Assembly (NCBI GenBank): GCA_905221605.1
Contig: CAJNDS010002066.1
Location: forward strand, 627,980 to 691,979
DNA: 64,000 nucleotides
Direction of reading: 5' to 3'
Source of the DNA: Symbiodinium natans
Taxonomy: Eukaryota; Sar; Dinophyceae; Suessiales; Symbiodiniaceae
Position 1 is the stretch's first letter. Every line of letters starts with the position of its first letter. The notes under the pieces were generated by a model. It searched no databases. It was not told where the DNA came from and saw nothing but the letters and a program-made list of their open reading frames with translations. Positions 51,775 to 62,770 of the stretch are shown piece after piece. The translations under genes and the position numbers were made by a program.

Positions 51775-54700
51775 ATGTCTTCTCCTTCTGACCCTAGCAA
51801 TCAAGCCAGCTCGGTGCTTGATTTGTCAAGTGCTTCAGCCACGGCATTGCCAGGTGGTGTTGGTTCGGATAGTGGTTCGGTTGCTAGTAGTTCAGCAGTT
51901 GAGGTCCGTGAAAGGTCCCCTCCTCTGACTAGACAAGCCTTGTCTAGACCTCGCAAAACTCATGAGCATTCAAGCCCTTACCCTAATCTAACCGCTCAAG
52001 CCTCATACACACAGAACATCCTGAATGTTGGAGCCTCTCCGCAAGAGGTTTTGGATGCACAGCGTCTAGCCGCAGCGCAAGCAGCGCAACATGTTGCTGA
52101 TCATGCTGAACAGTTGCATGCCACAAGGCTAGAGCGTGTTGAGAATGAGGCTAGAGGTTTGGTTGAATCCACCGTTGAGCAAATGCGTGAGCAGTTGCAA
52201 CAGTACGAACATCGCTATGATGAGATCCTTCAACAGGGTCGAATCTTGGAAGAACAGCTCTCTGTAGCTAAGGCCGAGCAAAGCAAGGCCGAAGCAGGAC
52301 TTCAGGTCGCTCGCGCAGGGTACCAAGAGCTTGAAGCCGCCCTAACCAGCTGCCGGGGTGACAACAACTTGCTGAACTTCCAAAACACCCAGCTACGTGT
52401 CGAGTTGCAAGTCAAAGACCGCGAGATTCAGAGACTTCGCCAGGCTGCTGCAAGCGCCACGAGTCCTGGGTCTTCGCCTCCAACGTCTGCTCCTCGCCAG
52501 CCAGATAAGCCGCCGGTACTTGCGTCAAGTGCATGCTCTGGTGGGTTTAGTTGGGTACATAACGGTTCTAATGAGGATAGTAGTGGTGCACCTTCATTGC
52601 CGCAAGTTGTCAATGAGTCAGCCCCTTGCCCTCCTGCGACCGTCCCTCCTGCGACCGTTACCGATCCTCGTGTTGATCAGTTGATTGATGTCGTACAGCA
52701 ACTGCTTGCCCAAAGAAATGGCACGGATCCAGGATGCAATGATGCATCTCCTGTTCATGAGATCGAAGAGCCTGAAAGGCAAGAGAAGCACATTGTTGAC
52801 AGCCGAGCTTTGTTACATCTCAAGCTTGAGCCGGTTCCTTCCGACGCTGCTGGTTTCCGAGCCTGGAAAAACTCGTTGTTGGTCCAGATTGCCAAGCTTG
52901 ACATGTCAGGCGAAGGTTTGGTTGTTGCATGGTTGTCTCGGTCTTTCACAGCTGAAAAAGAAGAGCTTACTGAATCAGGTCTTCTTCCTCGCCTTGATGC
53001 TTGGATTGCTGGAGAGATGACTTCCATGCGTGTGTTGAAGCAAGTGACTGAGTTGGCGCAAGAAGTTATCGCCTACGTTGAGTTGTGTGGCCAGACAGGG
53101 TCCCAGCCGAAAGGTCGATACATGCTTGCTCTTCTTGCTCGTCATTTCAGCATTGACCGCGTTCGAGGCACTGTGCTGACTGCTTCAACGTTGTTCCAGG
53201 TCGAAATTGGAGGAAACTCCATTCGAGATCTCCGGGATTTTGTGCAGCGCGTTCGGACTGTTCTGTATTCAATCCCAATAGGACAGAGGCCGGATGATCG
53301 CCTCACTGGCGAATGGCTCTTCCACCGTGTGAAGCACATTAGGAAGCTAGAACGTGTCATTGATGACATCAGAGAATCTGCGCCAGAATCCCGTCGTCGT
53401 GAGTGGAGTTACCTATGGAACAAGATACAAGACGTCATCCTTCAAGAACGAGAAGACACCAATGCTCAGTCGGTAATCAAGTCCCTGCAGATTGCAGCTC
53501 CGCAGGCAAAGGCCAGGGGGGTACCTGCTGAGACCGAAGAGCCACCGCGAAGTCCTCCAGCGCCCAAGACTCCGCCAGAGGCTCCAGTGTCTACAACCCC
53601 AGCACCAACCCCTGAGCCTGAGGCGAGAGCAAAGCCAAAAGCAAAAAGCATGTCAGATGCAGAAAAGGCTAAGACGCCTTGCATTTTCTTCAGGATGGCA
53701 TCTGGTTGCATGCACGGAGAGGACTGCAAGTACAGTCATGACCCTGATAAGACCCCTAAGGTTGACCCTAAGTCTAAGCCTAAGGCCGCCGCTCCCAAAC
53801 CCAAATCCACAGGAGCCGTTGCGAAGGCAGTCGTGGCAATGATTGCCGCCTCAAGCGTGTGCAACATCCCTGGAAGCAACGTCTTAAGCGTTGGGTGGGC
53901 TGCGCACACAGCTGCTGGTCGGCATCTTGGATCGGCGCGGGCGTTGGCAGACCGGGGAATTCCGTCGGAGTCATACAGGTCGTTTCTTGCGCGCTCAGCG
54001 AGCCTTGTTACGTTCCACGCAGGCGGTGGACCTCAGCCCGGTTCGCAGAGCTTGGGATTTGCGTCCGACAATATGCCTCTCGCCATTCACTACATGTTGG
54101 ACAACTGCCCAGTTGTTCGAAGCACTAGCTTGGATGTTGAATCTGGGAAGGCCTTCATATGGTTACCTGGTTCCCTTCCATTCTTCGCGCATGACTTGTC
54201 TAAGCTTCGGGTCGACTGCGCCGAAGAAGCCAAGCTTTATGCCAAGCGCACAGATGAGCATGTGCCGATCTTCACCAGCAAATGTCAGTTTGTCCATGGT
54301 CTTGCTGCGTCAGCTGATTCTCTTGACGAGTCGGGTGAGGAATGCCAAGAGCCTTCGCGTCCCGTTGCCCATGATCCAGCTGAAGAGTATGCCAAAGACC
54401 TCCTAACAAAGCGTGGTGATATTCAGCCCAATCAAGTTCGTAAGATCTTTGGACTTATGAAACGCGTTTCCGCATCCCGAGGGATTGAGCCGAGCGATGA
54501 CACGTCCTTTGCAGTAGGTTGCTTCCGTCGAGGTGGTGTGGTCGGTCTACTGAAGTCCAAGAAAGGGGTCATCTGGTTTTCCGCCAAAGATCGACTTCGT
54601 GCCACGAAGCCTTGGACTGGTGTTCGACTTGCGATGGTCTTGTGTGCGGCAACAGATCCTGCTTCTCTCGAGCATGATGTTTTGGATGCTCTCATAGGAG

Positions 54701-55194
54701 TTGGGTTTCTACTGGACAATCTTCCGCTGGTTGATGTCATTCCCGCAGAAGTTGATTCGTCCGAGATACCTTCCTCTTCGTCAGGGGGGTTACCCAAAGA
54801 ACATCTTATCGAAGCAAGCCCTGATGGTCCTGCTGCATCTGCACTTCCTGAAGGGGACAAGCCTCTAGATTTGAGTCCACCTGGATTCCCCGTTGTGGAT
54901 GATGCACATGTCAGTGATCGAGTTCGCAAACTGAGAGATGAAGCTGTAAGTGTGAAGCATCGCTTCTTCCACTTCCCAAAGAACCCGTTCTGTGATGTGT
55001 GCAATCAATCCAAGCTCTTGTCCAGAAGAGTGTGTCGCAAGCCTCGTGATGAGGACTCTGCGCCCGCGTTGCTGGAAGCCTCGGAATTTGGAGAAGTCAT
55101 CGCAGCTGATCACATTCATGTGTTCAAGTCACTCAGCGACTCCAACGCTCCCGGAAGAGAGTATGTTGTGTTCGAGCAGTGCCCTGTTCAATGA
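51775..55194 (+). CDS. Gag-protease-integrase(N) polyprotein, truncated
   Basis: 1139 residues from ATG. A Ser-rich N-terminus is followed by a long coiled coil (about 80-225; EQMREQLQQYEHRYDEILQQ, QVKDREIQRLRQ). A Gag-like helical region spans about 345-600. A CCCH zinc finger CIFFRMASGCMHGEDCKYSH (C-x8-C-x5-C-x3-H, near 635-654) probably binds RNA. A protease-like block WAAHTAAGRHLGSARAL (near 708-724) has His where retroviral-type proteases have the catalytic Asp of D(T/S)G. An integrase zinc module HRFFHFPKNPFCDVC is near 1062-1076, and the start of the integrase core (VIAADHIHVF) with its first Asp is near 1110. The frame ends at 55194 about 30 residues later. The C-terminal two thirds of a normal Pol are missing. 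Confidence 0.88.
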   Translation: MSSPSDPSNQASSVLDLSSASATALPGGVGSDSGSVASSSAVEVRERSPPLTRQALSRPRKTHEHSSPYPNLTAQASYTQNILNVGASPQEVLDAQRLAAAQAAQHVADHAEQLHATRLERVENEARGLVESTVEQMREQLQQYEHRYDEILQQGRILEEQLSVAKAEQSKAEAGLQVARAGYQELEAALTSCRGDNNLLNFQNTQLRVELQVKDREIQRLRQAAASATSPGSSPPTSAPRQPDKPPVLASSACSGGFSWVHNGSNEDSSGAPSLPQVVNESAPCPPATVPPATVTDPRVDQLIDVVQQLLAQRNGTDPGCNDASPVHEIEEPERQEKHIVDSRALLHLKLEPVPSDAAGFRAWKNSLLVQIAKLDMSGEGLVVAWLSRSFTAEKEELTESGLLPRLDAWIAGEMTSMRVLKQVTELAQEVIAYVELCGQTGSQPKGRYMLALLARHFSIDRVRGTVLTASTLFQVEIGGNSIRDLRDFVQRVRTVLYSIPIGQRPDDRLTGEWLFHRVKHIRKLERVIDDIRESAPESRRREWSYLWNKIQDVILQEREDTNAQSVIKSLQIAAPQAKARGVPAETEEPPRSPPAPKTPPEAPVSTTPAPTPEPEARAKPKAKSMSDAEKAKTPCIFFRMASGCMHGEDCKYSHDPDKTPKVDPKSKPKAAAPKPKSTGAVAKAVVAMIAASSVCNIPGSNVLSVGWAAHTAAGRHLGSARALADRGIPSESYRSFLARSASLVTFHAGGGPQPGSQSLGFASDNMPLAIHYMLDNCPVVRSTSLDVESGKAFIWLPGSLPFFAHDLSKLRVDCAEEAKLYAKRTDEHVPIFTSKCQFVHGLAASADSLDESGEECQEPSRPVAHDPAEEYAKDLLTKRGDIQPNQVRKIFGLMKRVSASRGIEPSDDTSFAVGCFRRGGVVGLLKSKKGVIWFSAKDRLRATKPWTGVRLAMVLCAATDPASLEHDVLDALIGVGFLLDNLPLVDVIPAEVDSSEIPSSSSGGLPKEHLIEASPDGPAASALPEGDKPLDLSPPGFPVVDDAHVSDRVRKLRDEAVSVKHRFFHFPKNPFCDVCNQSKLLSRRVCRKPRDEDSAPALLEASEFGEVIAADHIHVFKSLSDSNAPGREYVVFEQCPVQ

Positions 55195-56120
55195 CGCGTT
55201 GCCTTTACTTGAAGTTTGGCAAACCGTGATTCTTGGCATCAAGCTTTTTGTGTCATGCAAATAATGAAGCTTGTGTCGCCATTATCCGAAAGGATATTCA
55301 GCTAAGCTGAGAAAGGTAATCCTTTGACGAAGGCCCTTTCAATCCGGAAATGGGCTCACGCACTAAAGTTGCTGCGCATTTCTACTAACATCTGCCAGAT
55401 GTTCCCAGCTAAGTGTGTTCGCCATCACCTAAAGCTTTGTTACAATTGCCTCTGGTGATAATGTTGCGATGGTTGTTCAGCTGAGCGATACTTCCATCAC
55501 TGTGCAACTTGCAGACACTCGGATGCCCAGCGGCCGCTCTCTTCATCCTTGTGTCATCCGAATGAGCTCTTGAAGAACTCGTTCCTAAACCACTGCCTAT
55601 CCTCAATCTTGCACTGTGTGATGTCGGTGTTTGGCTGCTGCCTAGCGCCACTCTGACTCTGCGTGAGCACAGCTGTGCTTCTGATTGGGAGTAGTCACGA
55701 GTAGTCTTGTACAGTATCCATCATCGTGCTTTTGCAGACACTTGGATATGGGCCATCATCCCTGTGTCATCTGAATGAGTTCTTGAGGATCTCGTTCTGC
55801 ACTCCTTGCCTGCCCTCAGCCTTGCACTGCGTTGTGTCAGTGTACGGCTGCTCCCAAGCGCCGCTCTGACTCCGCCTGAGCACAGTCCTGCACCGGTTGA
55901 GAGTAGTTTTGTATAGATCGCAGGTAGAATTACCTTAAAGGTTTATTGAGTCTACGTTTCAGCCTGATCACCTGAGATACCGGATTCAATTTGTACATGG
56001 CTAAGCCTGTACTTCAATCGACAGTAGGTTTGGCTGCAGAGTTGAGCTCGTAGCTGTTGCTTCCTGAAGTCCAGAATCGAGCTTCAAATGAGCTCTAGGA
56101 CTTGAGAATCTGCAAACATG
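55195..56120 (+). other. 3' region of LTR element
   Basis: Non-coding after the polyprotein stop. A unit of about 200 bases occurs twice in tandem with clear divergence (about 55506-55715 and 55730-55915). Shared blocks include TTGCAGACACT(C/T)GGAT, GTGTCATC(C/T)GAATGAG and CTGACTC(T/C)GC(G/C)TGAGCACAG. The deletion that removed RT lies near 55180-55200. Confidence 0.75.
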
Positions 56121-56128
56121 AAGGGGGG
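56121..56128 (+). other. Polypurine tract
   Basis: AAGGGGGG immediately before the 3' LTR, the expected plus-strand primer of LTR retrotransposons. Confidence 0.88.
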
Positions 56129-56355
56129 AGTTGAAGAATCACGAGCTTCCTTCCTGTAAAGTAATGTATGTATAGTCATGTTATGCAGATCAGGATGGCT
56201 TACCTTCTGACCTTTGGCTCAAGATGAAAAAGGGCCGCTCTGAGAGCGGGTTGTACGTAGGGTCGAAGGCTGTGTTGATCCCCAACCCTTTGTGGTTCTC
56301 CCTCTTGTTGCCTTGTTCCCTTAGCTCAGGCATCAGAGTTTTGAGTCTTTCAACT
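56129..56355 (+). repeat. 3' LTR
   Basis: 227 bases, same ends and, by eye, same sequence as 50699-50925. Confidence 0.95.
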
Positions 56356-56360
56356 GTTTT
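56356..56360. repeat. LTR element target-site duplication, right
   Basis: GTTTT, matching 50694-50698. Confidence 0.88.
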
Positions 56361-59300
56361 CTGTTCTTTTCTTGTTTGCATCTGACTGTGCACTTGCCGA
56401 GCTAATCAACGAGCATTCGTTGTATAATATTTGTGGCCATCGATGAGGGCGAGTGGCTAGGGACATGGGAACATGCTGACTAGCCATTTCTTAATCCAGC
56501 AGTGAATCACTCATGTCCAATCGGCATGGCGAACTAGGTTGTCATGGCTTTCCGTGTCAAATCTGGGTCGCAAGTGCCCGTCACGTCCAAGTGCTGTGCC
56601 TGGCACCCTGATTCCATACTCCACGTTAACAACAAGAAACAATTCTTTACAACGGATGTCTGGGACACCTTTAGAAAAGGACACGGGAACCTTCGACTTC
56701 AAAAGGCATCAGCTCACGAAAAACCACATGCGGTGTAGGTAAAACGTGTGAACGCCATCACATGAGGTGGACGCCTTTGACGGTTTGACCAAAGCTTGAA
56801 GCCAATGAAACCAGGGGATCGCCAACCATTGCCTCTATACCAAGCGAATCCAAGCGACATGCCGCGGGAAGCAACACGGCGCAAGCAAGTTTTGCCATCT
56901 GTGAGTGAATGAAGGAGTCTGAAATCTCATGGCCAAGCCCAGGTGCGAACCAGGCGAGGCATGAATGCCTCGCATGGAACCTTGTTCCCGGCACCGAGAG
57001 AGTCACCAAGTGCGCGCCGCAATATCAGCGGCGCTGTCACCTTCTGAATGACAGCAATCCTTGTGCTTGTTAGCCACTGCGTACCCCCATGCCTGTCTGC
57101 GGGGACCGCACTCCTCGAACACACAGTCACAAGATCTCACAAGCATCCGATATCGAGCCTCCAAATTGTGCAGATCGGTAGTTGCTACCAAGCAGGCTTA
57201 ATCATCCTGGAGTACAGATGGCGATGGAAAATGCTTTCCATCGCAACAAGCACTCGCATCCGTTGATGGTGCAAGCCAAGCGTTCAACGGTAAGTTTGAA
57301 CTGCTGCTTGCCATCTCTTGTGCCTTCGACTCCAACCTGCACGGGAGCTTGTTTGTTAAATATGCTCACTTGTTTTGTGATCGCTTGATACCACGAAACA
57401 GTTCTAACTGCATCACGGTGTGAATGTGCAGCTTTGGGCTTCGCCTCTCTCTCGAGATACGCCGATCAGTAACTGATGCTTGCTTGTATCATCTTGTATC
57501 CTTACCTGCAGGCGCGCATGGTAACAGCGGACGCAGACAGAAAGGTCCGTAGTGGCCATCCCAGACCGCAAGAACACATCTGCAAATGGGGCGGGGAAAG
57601 CATGCTGCAATGCCTCGCACTGAGTGGCAGGCAGAGCAAGCTGTGCGGAGTATTGCACGAGGCGTCCAGCGTGGTCGGATCATGGGACGGCCAGGTGTGA
57701 GGCAACAAGCCGATCACAACATACCGAGATACGGGGTGAGAACACTTAAGTTCAAACTTAAAATCGCGAAAGCTCCCTCCAGGAGTTTCGTCTCATTAAG
57801 GTCCAGCTTGCTGACCAGTACAATCAGTATACGAGGCTGTGGGGACGGGAACCCCAAATTCCTGTTATAAGTGAAGTTGGGGAAGTTTTAGCTCTGTTTG
57901 AGCGAGCTTGTTGCAATGGAAGGAGATGGTCGCAAGAATGGTGATCAGACGATACTGGGAGATCCAATGAAGTTCGCTTCCAATTACCATTGGCTCTGGT
58001 GCTGATGCCAAAAGAATCCGGCAGTGCCGTGAACTAAAGTGAAGAGATAGGCTAGCAAATGGCAAAAAGGCTTGAAAGAACCAGTCGCAACGGCTACGCT
58101 TGGGCAAAATGAAGGATGGAGTTGCAGAGATATCCTTTGGCAACCCGTTTCGCAACGAACTAAGAGAAAATGGAGTGGGTGTTTGCGTTTTCTATCTGCT
58201 CCCGAACCCCATTCCGTTTGGATAAAGTAGGTTATGATAACAAGTGGACGGTGGGAGCTAGTGGGCGAAAACTTGAGCTGAGGAGCGGAAACGCCTGAGA
58301 CACTCGACTGGCATGCCAGCGGAACCCGGAGTTGAGACCATTCAAGAGTGATGGTTGGCAATGCTGACCTCGACGGGTCAGGAAGCACGTATTTGCACAA
58401 GTACCACCCTGTGCTGGCAGACGGCTCCCCAAGTAGCATGCTAGCGCTACCTTTTCATGTCCTGTGACTACCCAGCCCAGCTTTGGGCGTTCAAACAAAC
58501 AGGAAGTATTACGATGTAGGTGGGTTCAGCATCCTCACGCCTGGCCTGTGACACGTGACTTCAGGAAAAGCATTCGTCGTGTGGAGGCCAGAGGATGAGT
58601 GGCGGGATGTTGTGGCCTGGGATGGCCTGGGCTTTTCTGGGCTTTTCATGACTGCACGGTTTTCTTCGCGGCTGTACTCTGGAATCCCAATCTTTCATGT
58701 TTCGCAGATATGGTGCGGGGTTACTCGTAACTCATTCTCTGATTCTTTACCCTAGTATAAGTTAAAAATGGAACCATTCACAGCACAGATGGTATACACG
58801 TACGAATGATCTGTTTTGCTTCCCCTCCCCCTGTCCCGACCTCCCGCATCAGGTCCCCGCACATCACCGCACATCTCCAAAAAACCCGACACAAGCCAAC
58901 ATGACAGCTCAAAAACAGACGCATTGGGGATCGCTCGAATCAGTTCGAGGAAGGTTCGATTTGGCTTTGGAGCCTTTGGGCAGGCGCAAGCTCACCTGGG
59001 TCTTGATTGGCGATGCCATCATGGGCGTGAAGGAGCGATGTGCCGTCGGGTCCCAGAAATTGCTTCATGCACCAAGGAAGGAGCAGCAGAGTGCTTGATT
59101 GAGGTGTTTGCTTGGAACTGCTTTCTGTTTCTGGCAAGCTGGTGGCTCTTCAGCTTTCACGTCTTCGAGCTGCTCCAGGCCTTCTTCCACAGCAAGTAGG
59201 ACGACAAAAATGCACAGGTAGATCTGACTCTTTTCTTGGATAGAATGTGGTGGGGACGGCAGAGTAGAATATTGAACTGAGTGAAAGGCATCGGGCTGCA

Positions 59301-60172
59301 TCTCTTCTTGAGGTATGCAATGTCTGCAAAGTCTCAATTGGAAGCATGCTCGCAGAATTCCTGGGATGCACAAGTAAAGTCGCGCTGAATTCGAAGCCTG
59401 ATGTATCCCGTGGCATGCATAAGAGAGAAGCCTCATTCACACATCATCCCTCATGGCATTTGGAACGGGTCAGAGTTAACCCTAATCCCCGTCTCACCCT
59501 TAGGTTTCCTTGGCCGCACCCTTGTGTTCAGGGCTTCAGGGCAGTGTTCGAAGAGGCCTGGATGCAAAAAGGGTACCCGCTAGGCCCCTGCTGTGGGAGT
59601 GTCCCTAGACCATCCCTGATTTCTGGATCTTTGGAAGGTAGGGCAGTACTGACGCTCAGTGACACACGGCCGCTGGATCTCAATCGTGTAGCTTCTTCGC
59701 CATGGGGCGGACGTTATAGCTGTTCGCGATGCTGGGACCAAACGTCCAAACCATGTGGCCTTTCCGTGGCTCGTGGGTTGCCCCGGTAGCTGCGGGTATG
59801 CCGCACGTGCCTATCGAATGGGTGCGCGTCCTGGGCCCCTGCATACACCAAGGGCGTCGGGAGGTGGATAGGCCCATGCTGACATAGGTGGCCATGTTTC
59901 GCACTCCATGCGCGGCATCTCTTCGTCGGGGTCAAGCCGAAGCTGCAAATCCCTGAGCAGGTAACATGGACGCATATGGACGTTACCACCGCTCGGGCAT
60001 GGATGCTGGGACCAAAGAATGTGCTTGCAACATGGGCCTTATCCGCGTTGGGACGACATCAGCAACAAAACATTTGACGCTGCCCCCCCCCCGAGACAGT
60101 CACTAAAGCAAAGCATATGCGCGTAAGCGTGTGAAGTAAGGAAAGCCACACAGTCAAATACCATTCCACTTC
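56361..60172. other. No firmly recognised gene; weak coding candidates
   Basis: A plus frame near 56544-56738 contains VTSKCCAWHPDSIL, reminiscent of a WD40 strand but isolated. A plus frame 58816-59199 ends AECLIEVFAWNCFLFLASWW, then LFSFHVFELLQAFF, a possible membrane segment. The paired frame 58901-59098 starts with ATG. Neither has supporting splice or homology evidence. Confidence 0.35.
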
Positions 60173-60175
60173 TTT

Positions 60176-60260
60176 GTACGTAGTAGTACTAGTAGCAGTA
60201 CTCGTACTAGTACTAGAACTAGTACTAGTACTAGTACTAGTAGTAGTAGTAGTAGTAGTA

Positions 60261-60291
<31 letters not shown>

Positions 60292-60355
60292 TCGTCGTTG
60301 TCGTTGCGTCGTCCTTGTCTTCGTCGTCGTAGTTGTTGCGCAGAGCATGAACAGC

Positions 60356-60426
<71 letters not shown>

Positions 60427-60442
60427 TAGTGGTGGTCGTAGC

Positions 60443-60491
<49 letters not shown>

Positions 60492-60492
60492 C
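60176..60492. repeat. TAG/TCG trinucleotide microsatellite
   Basis: CTAGTACTAGTA-type sequence, (TAG)n, a (TCG)n block near 60262-60290, then (TAG)n from about 60355 to 60490 with a few GGT/GTC interruptions. Long Tyr, Thr, Ser or Asp runs in the frames are artefacts. Confidence 0.93.
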
Positions 60493-60779
60493 GCCCCAAC
60501 CGGGTGGTTTGCCCACACACAGGGTGGTCAAGCATGGGTTTGGACAAGCATGCTTGAGTCAGCTCTTGCCGCAGCATGTCAGCATGAACCATGTGGCAGG
60601 TGGCCAGCGTCTGCGCCCCGCTTCCCGTCTGCCAGGGCCGTGTCCGCCTCTGCAGACCGCGGACCTGTGGCCGCGCGACCCAACAAGCACGGGACTGCGT
60701 CAGTAGTGTAGTGGCCACAAGACGAGTCGTCTGCGAAATCCTGAGCTATGAAATAGGACCAAGAACTTCTGGAGTTTAA

Positions 60780-61155
60780 GGTTTAGGCTTTGGCTGTTCG
60801 TTGCCCACAAGCAGAAGACGCGGGCAAACCGTAAACTGTCTTACGCCTCAACCCTGAACCCACGCCCGAAAGCAGCGTTATTTCCTTGAAGCCCAGGATG
60901 ACAAAACACCGAAGCCCTCGTGCTGGACTCGTGCCTGAAACACTCCAAAGCCCAAACCGTAAGGCGCGCGCGCGGGCAAACCATAGGGTTCTGCGAAGTC
61001 CGGAACGCAGGGAAACCCGCAGAGGGTCGTCGTTTATGAAGAAAAAAACGAAAAAAAGAACACTGTTGAAAGGCCGGCAGAGGCCAGAAACGCTGCGCCT
61101 GCGCATGATTTATGTACCTTCCAAAAACAAGCGCGGGCAAACCATAGGGTTGCAC
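60780..61155. repeat. GCGCGGGCAAACCATAGGGTT dispersed short repeats
   Basis: The motif GCGGGCAAACCATAGGGTT occurs at about 60973-60991 and 61132-61150, with a diverged copy (GCGGGCAAACCGTAAACT) near 60820. The second copy abuts the next TAG array. Nothing coding was recognised. Confidence 0.65.
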
Positions 61156-61156
61156 C

Positions 61157-61222
<66 letters not shown>

Positions 61223-61415
61223 TAGTAGTGGTTGTGGTTGTGGTTGTGGTGGTGGTGGTGGTTGTGGTGGTGGTGGTGGTAGAAGTAGTGGTACTAGTGG
61301 TAGTAGTCGTCGTAGTAGTAGTAGTAGTAGCAGCAGCAGCAGGAGCAGCAGCAGCAGCAAGAGTAGCAGCAAGAGCAGCAGCAGTAGCAGTAGCAGTAGC
61401 AGTAGCAGTAGCACA
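61156..61415. repeat. TAG/GTG/AGC trinucleotide microsatellite
   Basis: (TAG)n to about 61221, then GTTGTG and GTGGTG blocks, then (TAG)n and (AGC)n to about 61412. The 394-residue plus frame crossing it owes its Ser/Val/Ala runs to this. Confidence 0.93.
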
Positions 61416-61559
61416 CAGAGCCCTGCAAAGCCTGCAGAGCCCTGCGCAGGCCATCCTGGTCGCGATCGTACTCATGATTGTATCAAGCCCAGTACGTGGA
61501 ATGGATCCGCAAATGCTGTGGGGCCAGTTGCCTTCGCAGGCTTGGCCGCTTTGGGCTTC

Positions 61560-62069
61560 GGAAATGCACATGTGCGTAGCGTTTGCCGCCCTGCGCAATC
61601 TACAGCAGTCTGCTCGCGAGGAGGATTTGAAGACCTTTCTGCCGTCTGAAGCTGTCGCGGAGCTACATCTCCAGAAGGCGCGAAATGTTCAAGTGACAGC
61701 TTCAGGATTCCGTGTTTTGGTCAGGCGTGGGCTCGTCTGTGCGAATGGCTTGCACTTGTGGCCTGGCTTCTTCAGACACGGCCTATGGCCACTTGCTTTC
61801 AATCTCGCAGGTTCAAAGATACATCAAGAGCGACGCTTCTTAAGTCTTCTTAAGATGCCTCTCAAGATGCCCACCCCCTTTTTGCACCGTGCCACAGTGC
61901 CTGCACGGTGCACAGAATTGCACGGATCACGGAAGGTGGAGGCCGCCCTGGATGCCCTTCACCAGACGCCTTCGGAAGTGGAGAAGCTACGCGCAGCCGG
62001 CTTTCAAGCCTATCTTGCAGATGTAAAAGTCCCATGGCCCGCACAGATGCATCAGACGCGTACAGGTTA
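61560..62069 (+). CDS. Unidentified coding-like stretch
   Basis: The plus frame from ATG 61563 reads ALRNLQQSAREEDLKTFLPS, then EAVAELHLQKARNVQVTASG, and later VEKLRAAGFQAYLADVKVPW. It is amphipathic, normal in composition and follows the microsatellite in the same frame. No family was recognised. It could be one or two exons of an unknown gene; the middle part (61770-61930) looks less like protein. Confidence 0.35.
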
Positions 62070-62124
62070 GTTACATTTTTCTTGAGCCAAACATGAAAAA
62101 AAGGTGCATGACTGCCTGATGGGC

Positions 62125-62760
62125 TGCAGCAGACACTTATGCCACAACCTTCTATGACATTCTACGGTAAGTTAGGGAGCCCTGCCCGGGCTACATGTCG
62201 ACCCAAGCAAACTGCAATGCAACATAGTTCATAAAGTGCGGTTGTTTTCCCGCGTGTTGGATTTATGAAAGGAGTTGCCCGAAGTTTCGGGGACAGTGCG
62301 TTTGACTTGCGAACGATAATACGATATCGAGTGAATCTCATGAAGCCGGTAGAGCTATACTTGCTGAACTGTACTGTACTGTGCGATACTATACCATACC
62401 ATACGACACTCCCAGGGGCGATATGATGCTTGGCGAAGCGTCGTCGCAGATGAGGAAGAGGAACCAGAAGAGCAAGAGGAGGACATGTTTGTTGAGTTTC
62501 GTTGACACGAGGCCGTGGCTCTGCGAAATTCCGCGAATCATTGCGAATCCTTAGTGCAACCCGCAGCGGGGATAATTTCACGCTGGCGGTTTGTTCGGCA
62601 AGCCCGTTTGTATTTTCATACACTGCTTTGCAGAATTTGTGCAGAGTTATGAGGAACACTCATGATTCACAACATCACGTGACCTTTTGCAGGAGCATGC
62701 CAACGATGCCCGGCGGAAGAAATCTGCAGCCATCGCCAACAAGATCCGGGGTATAAAAGC
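62125..62760 (+). CDS. Possible small exons with acidic tail
   Basis: Coding-like pieces in one strand. 62125-62165 reads DTYATTFYDILR and is followed by GTAAG. After CTCCCAG, 62416-62505 reads GRYDAWRSVVADEEEEPEEQ, then EEDMFVEFR and stop. After TTTTGCAG, 62693-62770 reads EHANDARRKKSAAIANKIRG. The first two do not join in a single phase with simple GT-AG splicing. Unassigned. Confidence 0.25.
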
Positions 62761-62770
62761 AGAGCGTGCC

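Larger units (their letters stand above)
50699..56355 (+). mobile_element. Young Copia-like LTR retrotransposon, internally deleted
   Basis: 5.66 kb. 5' LTR 50699-50925, primer-binding site at 50925-50936, HAD-like ORF (51071-51628), polyprotein ORF (51775-55194), 3' non-coding region with a diverged tandem duplication, polypurine tract at 56121-56128, and 3' LTR 56129-56355. LTRs begin AGTTGAA and end TTCAACT, a perfect 7-base inverted repeat, and are identical by eye over 227 bases. Flanks carry GTTTT duplications. Integrase-type sequence directly after Gag/protease is the Copia order. The polyprotein stops just inside the integrase core, so RT and RNase H are absent. It must have moved with enzymes from another copy. 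Confidence 0.93.

Noticed and set aside
56544-56738. KCCAWHPDSIL, resembling the [10 protein letters not shown] of the WDR33-like gene
   Set aside because: The match is about six residues long, with no neighbouring WD40 strands, so a second gene copy cannot be supported.
60059-60718. 219-codon Thr-rich frame and companion Tyr, Leu and Ser frames
   Set aside because: Artefacts of the TAG/TCG microsatellite.
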